DNA of 6,941 nt from an uncultured Holophagaceae bacterium (GTDB lineage Bacteria > Acidobacteriota > Holophagae > Holophagales > Holophagaceae), in the NCBI GenBank assembly GCA_903890595.1, contig CAITBU010000404.1, positions 1-6,941 of the forward strand, in the 5' to 3' direction. A program made the position numbers and the translations under genes. This document shows, piece after piece, positions 1 through 4,909 of this stretch; position 1 is the first letter of the stretch, and each line of letters opens with the position of its first letter. The notes under the pieces are model-generated. The model saw only the letters and a list, made by a program, of their open reading frames with translations. It was not told the DNA's origin and searched no databases.

Positions 1-561
1 CGTGGCGTAGGTCAGAGCTGAGGGAAGTACGTCATTGACGGTGATCGTCACGCTGGTGGTCGTGCTGCCACCAGTGTTGGTGGCGGTCACCACATACGCA
101 GCCGAAGTCGCCAGGGCGGACGGTGTCCCGGTGAGGACGCCGCTGGTGCTGCTGAGGTTCAGGCCAAGGGGAAGGTCCGGGCTAACGGCGTAGGAGACGA
201 CTGCCCCCCCTGAGTTCGTTGGAGAGTTAGCTGCGATGGGCACTCCCTTGGTGTAGACCGCTGAATTGGTCCCGTAGACCAGGCTGCTTGGGGCCACGTC
301 TTTGACCGTGATGCTCAAGGATGACGTGGTGCTGCCACCGGCATTCGAGGCCGTCACCGTGTAGGTACTAGCGGCGACCACCACCGTTGGGGTTCCCGTA
401 ATGACACCGCTGCTGCTGCTTAGCGCAAGCCCACCTGGAAGCGTGGGACTCACCGTGTAGGAAGACACCACTCCACCACTGCTGGTGGGCATGTTGGAAG
501 CAATGGCGGTCCCCTTGCTGTAGACCGCCGGGTTTGGGCTGTAAGCCAGGGCCGTCGGCGC
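1..561 (-). repeat. Tandem 267-bp coding repeats (Ig-like modules)
   Basis: Two complete in-frame 267-bp units lie at 295-561 and 28-294, and the first 27 bp of a third at 1-27. Each encodes 89 residues beginning [A/L]P-[S/T]-[S/A]-L and ending ITV-x-DV. The units have the same length with no indels but differ at many positions, so this is an old duplication and not a recent expansion. The array probably continues beyond the left edge. Confidence 0.85.
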
Positions 562-663
562 TTGGATTACCGGCGCACTTGATCCGCCTCCACCGCCTCC
601 GCACCCAAAGAGGAGAACCAGCCCGGATGAAATCAAAAAGGCCATTCGGCGGAGCATGGTCAT
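1..663 (-). CDS. Lipoprotein with tandem putative-Ig (He_PIG-like) repeats, N-terminal part, cut by window edge
   Basis: The frame stays open for 221 codons from the ATG at 661-663 to the window edge, so the C-terminus is missing. I chose this ATG because GAGG lies 5 nt upstream; an in-frame ATG at 655-657 is less well spaced. Residues 4-20 form a short basic-then-hydrophobic signal peptide ending in the lipobox L-F-G-C, with Cys21 as the lipidation site, followed by six glycines as a flexible linker. From residue 35 the protein consists of 89-residue repeats (35-123, 124-212, and the first nine residues of a third). Each carries YTKG-like, SGG.V.SY.VSP.LP.GL.LS, SGV.TGTP and GGSTT.S..ITV.D signatures, typical of putative-Ig domains in secreted and surface proteins. 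The likely role is an exported, membrane-anchored surface or adhesion/scaffold protein; the ligand cannot be guessed because the C-terminus is absent. The repeat and signal calls are firm, the function is not. Confidence 0.85.
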   Translation of the reverse strand, partial: MTMLRRMAFLISSGLVLLFGCGGGGGGSSAPVIQAPTALAYSPNPAVYSKGTAIASNMPTSSGGVVSSYTVSPTLPGGLALSSSSGVITGTPTVVVAASTYTVTASNAGGSTTSSLSITVKDVAPSSLVYGTNSAVYTKGVPIAANSPTNSGGAVVSYAVSPDLPLGLNLSSTSGVLTGTPSALATSAAYVVTATNTGGSTTTSVTITVNDVLPSALTYAT

Positions 664-689
664 GGCGACCTCAAGGTTAAGAATCTCCC

Positions 690-770
690 TGAAGTCTCTA
701 CGCAATACAAATTATTGATATAAGCTGGAATGCGTATTAAAACCTACAGTGGAAGGCAATTATCGAAGCA
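690..770 (-). promoter_or_regulatory. AT-rich leader/promoter region of the lipoprotein gene
   Basis: This stretch is clearly richer in A and T than its surroundings and lies directly upstream of the lipoprotein start. On the minus strand it contains TTTTAATA, TTATATCA and AATAATTTGTAT, any of which could include a -10 element. No pair with a convincing TTGACA-like -35 at 16-18 bp spacing stands out, so I call the region and not a specific promoter. Confidence 0.35.
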
Positions 771-1265
771 GTAGTGACCCCCTTGGCTTGACAATCCCCG
801 GCCAAACATCCGACTGGAGACCTGACTGCCCCGGCATAGAGGGGTGTATGCGCGGCGCGGCACCGGGGGAGGGCCATGGACCCATGAGGGGGGCCTCGTA
901 GCCAAAGGGGGGGGCTCCGGGGGGGGCGGAACTGTTACCACCAAGGCGAGGGCGTTGTCAGGACGGACCGCGAGGAGGCAGACGCTCATCCAGCGGGACG
1001 CTGGCCATGAGTGATCGGAGCCTGGAGAAGGAAATGGGGCGCTGGCCATTGGTTTGCATGGCACCACAGGCCTGCCACCAGGGCTGGGACCTGAGACGTC
1101 TGGTCAGTCATTTTTGGCCACCCTGGAAGAAGTGGGGGACCGTGTTGACTCCCCCCATCAAGGTAACGCCAGGCCCAGATAGGGACTGAAGATCAGGGAC
1201 TGATCCTCCGGCGGCCTTTTTACCGTCGTTTTACCGGCACCCCAATTGGTCGGCGGAGGGTGCCG
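771..1265. other. Roughly 500 bp without a supportable gene
   Basis: Two open frames cross this stretch: 107 codons on the minus strand from 1067 to 744, and 60 codons on the plus strand from 1007 to 1189. Neither has a Shine-Dalgarno sequence, a recognisable domain or a sensible composition; the minus-strand one is Pro-rich because it reads through the G runs. Visible structure comprises the G-run cluster at 865-926, a 10-bp direct repeat CGCTGGCCAT at 999-1008 and 1040-1049, a small hairpin GATCAG-GGA-CTGATC at 1191-1205, and a larger hairpin at 1234-1266. It may be degraded sequence or an untranslated/regulatory region; I see no integrase or transposase remnant. Confidence 0.5.
865..926 (+). 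repeat. Cluster of guanine runs (possible G-quadruplex)
   Basis: On the plus strand, runs of 5, 3, 6, 8 and 8 guanines fall within 62 bp (865-869, 871-873, 888-893, 907-914, 919-926), the last two separated only by CTCC. This satisfies the basic requirement for intramolecular quadruplex folding, although two of the loops are long (13-14 nt). The two G8 tracts could also slip during replication. No gene reads through it that I can support. Confidence 0.5.
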
Positions 1266-1266
1266 G
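1234..1266. other. Inverted repeat, 9-bp perfect stem
   Basis: CCGGCACCC (1234-1242) is perfectly complementary to GGGTGCCGG (1258-1266) across a 15-nt loop that contains the palindrome CCAATTGG. It lies immediately downstream of the tRNA terminator in the direction of tRNA transcription. Neither strand has a U-tract right after the stem, so it is not a standard intrinsic terminator. It could be a backup or transcript-end structure, or a protein site. Confidence 0.45.
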
Positions 1267-1270
1267 ATAA

Positions 1271-1303
1271 AAACAAGAACACCCTAGATTTCTCTAGGGT
1301 GTT
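1271..1303 (-). terminator. Intrinsic terminator of the tRNA operon
   Basis: On the minus strand an 11-bp perfect stem (AACACCCTAGA, 4-nt loop GAAA, TCTAGGGTGTT; plus-strand arms 1278-1288 and 1293-1303) is followed by CTTGTTTTTA, a U-rich tract. It begins three bases after the CCA end of tRNA-Glu. The GAAA loop, which is a GNRA tetraloop, closes the stem stably. Orientation and position fit termination of the Gln-Glu tRNA transcript. Confidence 0.85.
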
Positions 1304-1306
1304 TGC

Positions 1307-1381
1307 TGGTAGTCCCAAGGGGAATCGAACCCCTGTTCCCGCCGTGAGAGGGCGGTGTACTAACCGCTATACGATGGGACC
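1307..1381 (-). tRNA. tRNA-Glu (anticodon CUC)
   Basis: This is a 75-nt cloverleaf with an encoded CCA. The acceptor stem GGTCCCA pairs with TGGGACT (the first pair is G-U), and the discriminator is A. The D arm is GTA/TAC, the anticodon stem is CCGCC/GGCGG with loop CTCTCAC (anticodon CTC at 1346-1348), and the T arm is AGGGG/CCCCT with loop TTCGATT. It decodes GAG, which should be a heavily used codon in this GC-rich genome. It is the second gene of a two-tRNA transcript, 17 nt downstream of tRNA-Gln. Confidence 0.97.
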
Positions 1382-1398
1382 ATCGAACAGGTTGTGAA

Positions 1399-1473
1399 TG
1401 GTTGGGGAGGAAGGATTTGAACCCTCACCTGACGGTACCAGAAACCGTTGTCCTACCATTAGACCACTCCCCA
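1399..1473 (-). tRNA. tRNA-Gln (anticodon CUG)
   Basis: This is a 75-nt cloverleaf with an encoded CCA. The acceptor stem TGGGGAG pairs with CTCCCCA; the weak U1-A72 pair is a known identity feature of tRNA-Gln. The D arm is GTC/GAC, the anticodon stem is ACGGT/ACCGT with loop TTCTGGT (anticodon CTG at 1439-1441), and the T arm is GAGGG/CCTTC with loop TTCAAAT. It decodes CAG. It is the first gene of the tRNA operon and diverges from the signalling cluster that begins at 1566. Confidence 0.97.
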
Positions 1474-1488
1474 ATGAGTGGAAGATCC

Positions 1489-1516
1489 ACTGTATCAGGT
1501 GCGGGACAAAAGACAA
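1489..1516 (-). promoter_or_regulatory. Candidate sigma-70 promoter of the tRNA operon
   Basis: On the minus strand TTGTCT (plus-strand 1511-1516) and TACAGT (1489-1494) are separated by 16 bp, and TGA just before the hexamer gives an extended -10. Transcription would start near 1482, about nine bases before the mature 5' end of tRNA-Gln. The spacing is sensible, but both hexamers are imperfect. Confidence 0.45.
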
Positions 1517-1524
1517 GGGGCGGT

Positions 1525-1560
1525 TCTGCCGATGAGGGATCTGCCTGCGTGGCAGAGGTG
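1525..1560 (+). promoter_or_regulatory. Ribosome binding site of the first cluster gene, partly inside a hairpin
   Basis: AGAGGTG (1554-1560) lies 5 nt before the ATG at 1566 and decides that start. The segment GGCAGA (1551-1556), which overlaps its first bases, can pair with TCTGCC at 1540-1545 (6 bp, 5-nt loop). It can alternatively pair with an identical TCTGCC at 1525-1530. The RBS is clear; a regulatory role for the hairpins is speculative. I found no convincing plus-strand promoter for the cluster in 1474-1565. Confidence 0.6.
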
Positions 1561-1565
1561 TATCC

Positions 1566-2114
1566 ATGGCGGAATCAATCAAGCTGGCGTACTTCATGGC
1601 GGTCAAGGAAGGCACGAGCTACCTCGGCGGCCTCCTGGTCACGGACACGTCCGGGATCCCGCTGGACTTCCGCTACACGGAGCCCATCACGCCCACCCAC
1701 CTGCAGGGCATCCTCTACGGCAAGTCCCTGGAGCCGCACCTCAAGGAGGAGGTGATCCAGAAGACCTTGCTGAAGGAGCTGAAGGCACCGCCTGATCTCT
1801 TCATCCTCAGTGCCACAGAGCTGGCCGGGGGCTGGTCCGGCGACACCAAGTGCCCGGTGCTGGCGGTCCAGAAGACCCAGGACACCCCCCTCGCCAAGGC
1901 CGGCGCCGTCTTCCGGGTGGGCGCCCGGGAGGTCCTCCTCCAGGTGGCTGACGGGGCGGCGCCCCTGCGGGTGCTGTTCGCGACCTCCGTGGACGCTCCC
2001 ACCCAGGAACAGACCATCCTGAAGCTGCTGGAGGCGGGCTACCACATGGACCTGGCCGAGCCCCTGGAGCGGGTGGCTGCGGCGCTCCAGAGCCTGGTCA
2101 TGAAGGGCTCCTGA
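1566..2114 (+). CDS. Uncharacterised cytosolic protein, first gene of the kinase/c-di-GMP cluster
   Basis: This 182-aa protein belongs to no family I recognise. It has no signal peptide or membrane segment, so it is probably cytosolic. Residues 4-26 (with YLGGLLVTD) look like paired beta strands followed by a turn (TDTSG). Residues 38-71 are probably helical (THLQGILYG, then KEEVIQKTLLKEL). Residues 78-140 look like a second alpha/beta part, and a helix near 145-157 leads into a Leu/Ala-rich C-terminal helix (162-179). The single cysteine is Cys96. The G-LL-VTD-G-PL stretch superficially recalls roadblock/profilin-like folds, which would suit a small signalling adaptor, but this is only a hint. 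The start is fixed by AGAGGTG 5 nt upstream; an in-frame ATG at 1596 lacks this support. Its stop overlaps the next start by one base (TGATG), indicating translational coupling. It is the likely head of the five-gene cluster. Confidence 0.85.
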   Translation: MAESIKLAYFMAVKEGTSYLGGLLVTDTSGIPLDFRYTEPITPTHLQGILYGKSLEPHLKEEVIQKTLLKELKAPPDLFILSATELAGGWSGDTKCPVLAVQKTQDTPLAKAGAVFRVGAREVLLQVADGAAPLRVLFATSVDAPTQEQTILKLLEAGYHMDLAEPLERVAAALQSLVMKGS

Positions 2115-2974
2115 TGTTCGGCAAGGTCCGGGAGGCCATGGCTGACGCCGCCGAGACCCTGCGCCGGGCCTACTCGGGTCTGGCGGTGGTAGACGTCGCC
2201 CCGGAGCGCTTCCGGGCCCGTGGCCACGGGTCGCCCCTGCTGGCCATCCACCCCCTGGCGGGCCTGGAGTCCCTGGGGGCCTCGGCCCTGACCTCCCGCC
2301 TGCTGGGGGAGCAGACGGTGGCCGTCCGAGGCATGGAGGTACCCCGGGCTGTCCTCCACGCTGAGTCTGGCTGGGCCCGCTGGGACGCCGGGGCCGAGGT
2401 GGTGCGCATGGCCCCCCTGGCAGCCCGCCTCGCCCAGTCGCTGGCCCTCCCAACCCTGCCGGAGCGATTACCCGTCCACGGCGGAGTCGAGGCCCTGGGC
2501 CGGCCTGTGACCCATCGACTTACCCACACCCTGCCCGGAACCTCGCCCCGGCGCCTCGCCGAGCCCCTGCCTCGCCCTGCCATCCGCACCCTGGCACCCA
2601 GCCTCCGGGCCCCCGCCACCCGCACCGCCGATCCCGTCCTCCGGGCACCTGGGGTCCGCCGGAGCCTCGAGGCTGTGCTGACCTTCGCGGTGCCCATCCT
2701 GGCGGAGGATATCCAGCGCCTGCCCAAGGGATTGTGGATGCGCTACAGCCTGCAGCTGGTGCGTGGCACCGGGGAAAACGTTCGCAACCTGGAGGTCCTG
2801 GGCCTGTTCCGCATCCCCAGGAAGGGGGTGGCGGAGCTCCACCACGATGCCCGCCAGGGGCGCATCCTGGTGCGCTTCGAGGCTGCTGCGGTGTGCGCCC
2901 CCCGCGTTCCCTTCATCCTGGCCCGGCGCAAGGATGACGGCGCCATGGTGAGCTGTTTTGTGGAGGGTGCATGA
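2114..2974 (+). CDS. Uncharacterised protein with five 12-residue repeats, cluster partner
   Basis: This 286-aa protein is not recognised. No signal peptide or membrane helix is evident. Residues 1-25 look helical (AMADAAETLRRAY), and 26-120 form an Ala/Leu-rich region with a plausible mixed alpha/beta fold. Residues 123-182 are five degenerate 12-residue repeats of the form xLAxxLxxPxxR, rich in Pro and Arg and probably extended or a flexible linker. Residues 186-286 look like a separate compact domain rich in beta strands (LWMRYSLQLVRG, LEVLGLFRIPRKG, GRILVRFEAAAV). The start overlaps the previous stop by one base, with AAGGG 6 nt upstream; its own stop overlaps the next start in an ATGA. 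The co-translational arrangement with two FHA-GGDEF proteins and a kinase suggests a dedicated partner such as a scaffold or substrate. The repeat region has several Thr residues near Arg, so phosphorylation is conceivable but unproven. Confidence 0.8.
   Translation: MFGKVREAMADAAETLRRAYSGLAVVDVAPERFRARGHGSPLLAIHPLAGLESLGASALTSRLLGEQTVAVRGMEVPRAVLHAESGWARWDAGAEVVRMAPLAARLAQSLALPTLPERLPVHGGVEALGRPVTHRLTHTLPGTSPRRLAEPLPRPAIRTLAPSLRAPATRTADPVLRAPGVRRSLEAVLTFAVPILAEDIQRLPKGLWMRYSLQLVRGTGENVRNLEVLGLFRIPRKGVAELHHDARQGRILVRFEAAAVCAPRVPFILARRKDDGAMVSCFVEGA
2480..2659 (+). repeat. Five in-frame 36-bp repeats (12-residue, Pro/Arg-rich)
   Basis: Residues 123-134, 135-146, 147-158, 159-170 and 171-182 of the 286-aa protein align without gaps. 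Leu is always at position 6, Pro at position 9 in four of five units, and Arg (or His in the first) at position 12. The clearest units are RLAEPLPRPAIR, TLAPSLRAPATR and TADPVLRAPGVR. A sixth unit may begin at residue 183 (RSLEAVL) before decaying. Confidence 0.65.
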
Positions 2975-3909
2975 AGCGCAGCCCACACCGCCCCCAGTAC
3001 CTGGAGGACAGTGAGACCCTGTCGGGGGTGCCGGAGGTGCCCACGGCGGTGCGCCACCGGGAGCCCTGGGAGGGCCTGCCGGCGACCCTGGAGTGGGCCC
3101 TGGTGGCCTATGCGGGGTCCGCCCTGGGGCAGGTGTTCCCGCTGCCCCTTGGTGAGGCCCTGCTGGGCCGGTCGCCAGACTGTGCCCTAGCCCTGCTGGA
3201 TGGGGAAGTGAGCCGTCGCCATGCCTGCCTCCACGTGACCGCCGGGGGGGTCCGGCTGGAGGACTTGGGCTCCACCAACGGCACCCGTCTGAATGGCGTG
3301 CCCATCCAGGGCTCCGCCACCCTCCTGGCGGGGGACCGGGTTACGGTGGGGGGCCATGTCCTCAAGCTCGTCGCCATGGATCCCCTGGAGCGGGCCTTCC
3401 ACGAGACCCTGCTGGACCTCAGCACCCGGGATCCCCTCACTGGGCTGGCCAACCGTAGCTGTGTGCTGGCGGAGCTGCAGAACCGCTTCGGTCTCAGCCT
3501 CCGCTATGGGCGGCCCCTGTCCGTGGTCATCTGCGACCTGGACCACTTCAAGCGCGTCAATGACGCCCACGGCCATGCGGCGGGGGATATGGTGCTCCGG
3601 GCCTTCGGGGCGTGGGCCACGGCCTCCCTGCGGGAAGCGGATCTGGCCGGGCGCATCGGGGGGGAGGAGTTTCTCATGGTGCTGCCCGAGACCGACCTGT
3701 CCGGGGCGCAACCCTTTGCCGAGCGCCTGCGCCAGGTAGTGGCCTCCCGCCCCGTGCCGATGCCCTCCGGGGGCCTGGGCGTCACCTGCAGCCTGGGCAT
3801 CGCCCAGCGCCAGCCCGGTGACCTGGACGCGGGTCAACTGCTGGCGCGGGCCGATGCGGCGCTCTATCGCGCCAAGGCCGAGGGGCGTGACCGGGTGTGC
3901 TCCGACTGA
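2971..3909 (+). CDS. FHA-GGDEF diguanylate cyclase (GGEEF type)
   Basis: This 312-aa soluble protein is predicted to condense two GTP to cyclic di-GMP. A polar N-terminal tail (1-40) precedes an FHA phosphothreonine-binding domain (about 42-133) with the expected GRS (66-68), SRRH (81-84), LGSTNGT (99-105) and a closing strand near 121-133. A short linker (MDPLERAFHETLL) leads to a GGDEF domain (about 150-310): DPLTGLANR, metal-binding Asp189 in CDLDHFKRVND, HGHAAGD, the active-site loop GGEEF (230-234) and a DAALYRAKAEGRD end. RxxD (Arg221-Asp224), five residues before GGEEF, is an intact inhibitory I-site, so product feedback is expected. No catalytic residue is missing. The start ATG overlaps the preceding stop (ATGA) and has GGAGG 4 nt upstream. 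The tail contains Thr16 in EDSETLSG, a candidate phosphosite for the kinase in this cluster (inference). Confidence 0.95.
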   Translation: MKRSPHRPQYLEDSETLSGVPEVPTAVRHREPWEGLPATLEWALVAYAGSALGQVFPLPLGEALLGRSPDCALALLDGEVSRRHACLHVTAGGVRLEDLGSTNGTRLNGVPIQGSATLLAGDRVTVGGHVLKLVAMDPLERAFHETLLDLSTRDPLTGLANRSCVLAELQNRFGLSLRYGRPLSVVICDLDHFKRVNDAHGHAAGDMVLRAFGAWATASLREADLAGRIGGEEFLMVLPETDLSGAQPFAERLRQVVASRPVPMPSGGLGVTCSLGIAQRQPGDLDAGQLLARADAALYRAKAEGRDRVCSD

Positions 3910-3931
3910 AGCAGCGGTCTTCAGGGACCTA

Positions 3932-3976
3932 TTGAATTCGTTCCAATTCAGAGGGAAGGGGCCTAGACTCACCACG
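3932..3976 (+). promoter_or_regulatory. Inverted repeat and -10-like element before the second cyclase
   Basis: The 67-bp gap between the two cyclases is more AT-rich than its flanks. It holds an inverted repeat TGAATT-N6-AATTCA (3933-3938, 3945-3950). TTCCAA (3941-3946) and TAGACT (3964-3969), 17 bp apart, could form a weak promoter. TAGACT ends 7 nt before the ATG at 3977 and no Shine-Dalgarno sequence is suitably placed, which is the pattern of a leaderless start. An internal promoter is possible but not secure. Confidence 0.35.
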
Positions 3977-4909
3977 ATGCCCAGTGATCCGACGCCACCC
4001 GACCTCCCCAAGTGGGACCCGGCCGCCTGGCCGGAGGAGGCCACCCTGCCCGAGGGCATGGATCCGCGGGAGTGGGTGCTGGTGCGCTACGTGGGACAAC
4101 CCGCCGGCGAGACAATCCAGATCCCCCTGTCGGGCCTGGAGGTGGGGCGGTCTTCTGAGAACGGCCTCTGCCTCCCCGACCCGGAAGTGAGCCGCCGCCA
4201 TGCCAGCCTCCAGATCGCCCCCGATGGCCTCCTGGTGGAGCTGCGGGACCTGGGATCCACCAACGGGCTCTTTGTGAATGGGCGGAGGGTGCACGCCGAT
4301 CCCGGCCCCGTGAGCCTACGGGCGGAGGACGCCCTGCGGGTTGGCGGTCATGTCTTCAAGCTCAAGCACATGGATCCCCTGGAGCGGCGCTTTCATCGAG
4401 ACCTGCTGGCCCGCACCACCCTGGATGCCATGACGGGCCTCAACAACCGGGCCACCATCCTGCATCAGCTGGATGCTCAGGTGGAGCTGGCGCGCCGTCA
4501 CCACCGCCCCCTCTCGCTGTTCCTGGCGGACCTGGACTCCTTCAAGGAGGTCAACGACACCTACGGCCACCGGGCCGGAGACCTGGCCTTAGAGGGCTTC
4601 GCTGCTCTTCTGCGGGGCCGTCTGCGGGGCTCGGACTCCGTAGGGCGCCTGGGTGGGGACGAGTTTGTGGCTATCCTCCCCGAGACGCCCGTGGCCCTGG
4701 CCCTGGCGGTGGCGGAGGACTTCCGTCTGTCCCTGGAAGCCAAGGACATCATCCTCGACGATGGCCGGGTGGTGCACATCACCTGCAGCTTGGGCGTGGC
4801 TGAACTCACGCGCACCGACCTCGGTGGGGGCGCCTTCCTGGCCCGTGCCGATGCCGCCCTCTACGGAGCCAAGGCCGGGGGCCGCAACCGGTCTGTGCCG
4901 GCCCCATGA
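3977..4909 (+). CDS. FHA-GGDEF diguanylate cyclase (GGDEF type), paralogue of the preceding gene
   Basis: This 310-aa protein has the same architecture as its upstream neighbour and probably arose by tandem duplication. The Pro/acid-rich tail (1-32) contains Thr23 in PEEATLPEG. The FHA domain (about 33-130) shows GRS (57-59), SRRH (72-75) and LGSTNG (92-97). The linker MDPLERRFHRDLL is almost the same as in the paralogue. The GGDEF domain (about 147-305) has DAMTGLNNR, Asp185 in ADLDSFKEVND, YGHRAGD, GGDEF (226-230) and ADAALYGAKAGGRN. I-site RGSD (217-220) lies five residues upstream of GGDEF. All residues expected for cyclic di-GMP synthesis and feedback inhibition are present. The frame is open further upstream, but the first ATG there would translate the wrong frame of the previous gene's catalytic end. 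ATG 3977 is preferred; a TTG at 3932 with AGGGA 4 nt upstream is a real alternative (325 aa). The stop overlaps the kinase start in an ATGA. Confidence 0.93.
   Translation: MPSDPTPPDLPKWDPAAWPEEATLPEGMDPREWVLVRYVGQPAGETIQIPLSGLEVGRSSENGLCLPDPEVSRRHASLQIAPDGLLVELRDLGSTNGLFVNGRRVHADPGPVSLRAEDALRVGGHVFKLKHMDPLERRFHRDLLARTTLDAMTGLNNRATILHQLDAQVELARRHHRPLSLFLADLDSFKEVNDTYGHRAGDLALEGFAALLRGRLRGSDSVGRLGGDEFVAILPETPVALALAVAEDFRLSLEAKDIILDDGRVVHITCSLGVAELTRTDLGGGAFLARADAALYGAKAGGRNRSVPAP

Noticed and set aside
785..815. Perfect TTGACA at 788-793 as a plus-strand promoter
   Set aside because: No -10-like sequence lies 16-18 bp downstream, and no gene follows on that strand.
744..1067. 107-codon open frame on the minus strand
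   Set aside because: No ribosome binding site and no domain; the Pro-rich stretch is simply the reverse of the G runs, and composition does not match the real genes here.
1007..1189. 60-codon open frame on the plus strand
   Set aside because: No Shine-Dalgarno sequence, unusually rich in Trp, Pro and Cys, and no recognisable similarity; probably chance.
664..1300. Cyclic di-GMP riboswitch, considered because of the nearby cyclases
   Set aside because: I could not find the conserved GEMM-type core sequences on either strand.
1270..1381. Integration site at the tRNA-Glu 3' end
   Set aside because: No second copy of the tRNA 3' end and no integrase in the window; kept only as a possibility in the findings.
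1575..2453. 292-codon open frame antisense to the first two cluster genes
   Set aside because: A GC-rich antisense shadow: Gly/Pro/Arg-rich without domain features, while the plus-strand genes have proper starts and overlaps.
3818..3976. Upstream extension of the second cyclase to the ATG at 3818
   Set aside because: It would overlap the previous gene by 92 bp and translate the wrong frame of its GGDEF end, giving an Arg/Pro-rich stretch unlike any FHA-GGDEF tail.
3187..4059. 290-codon open frame antisense to the first cyclase
   Set aside because: It covers the clear FHA and GGDEF motifs of the plus strand and has no coherent protein features of its own.
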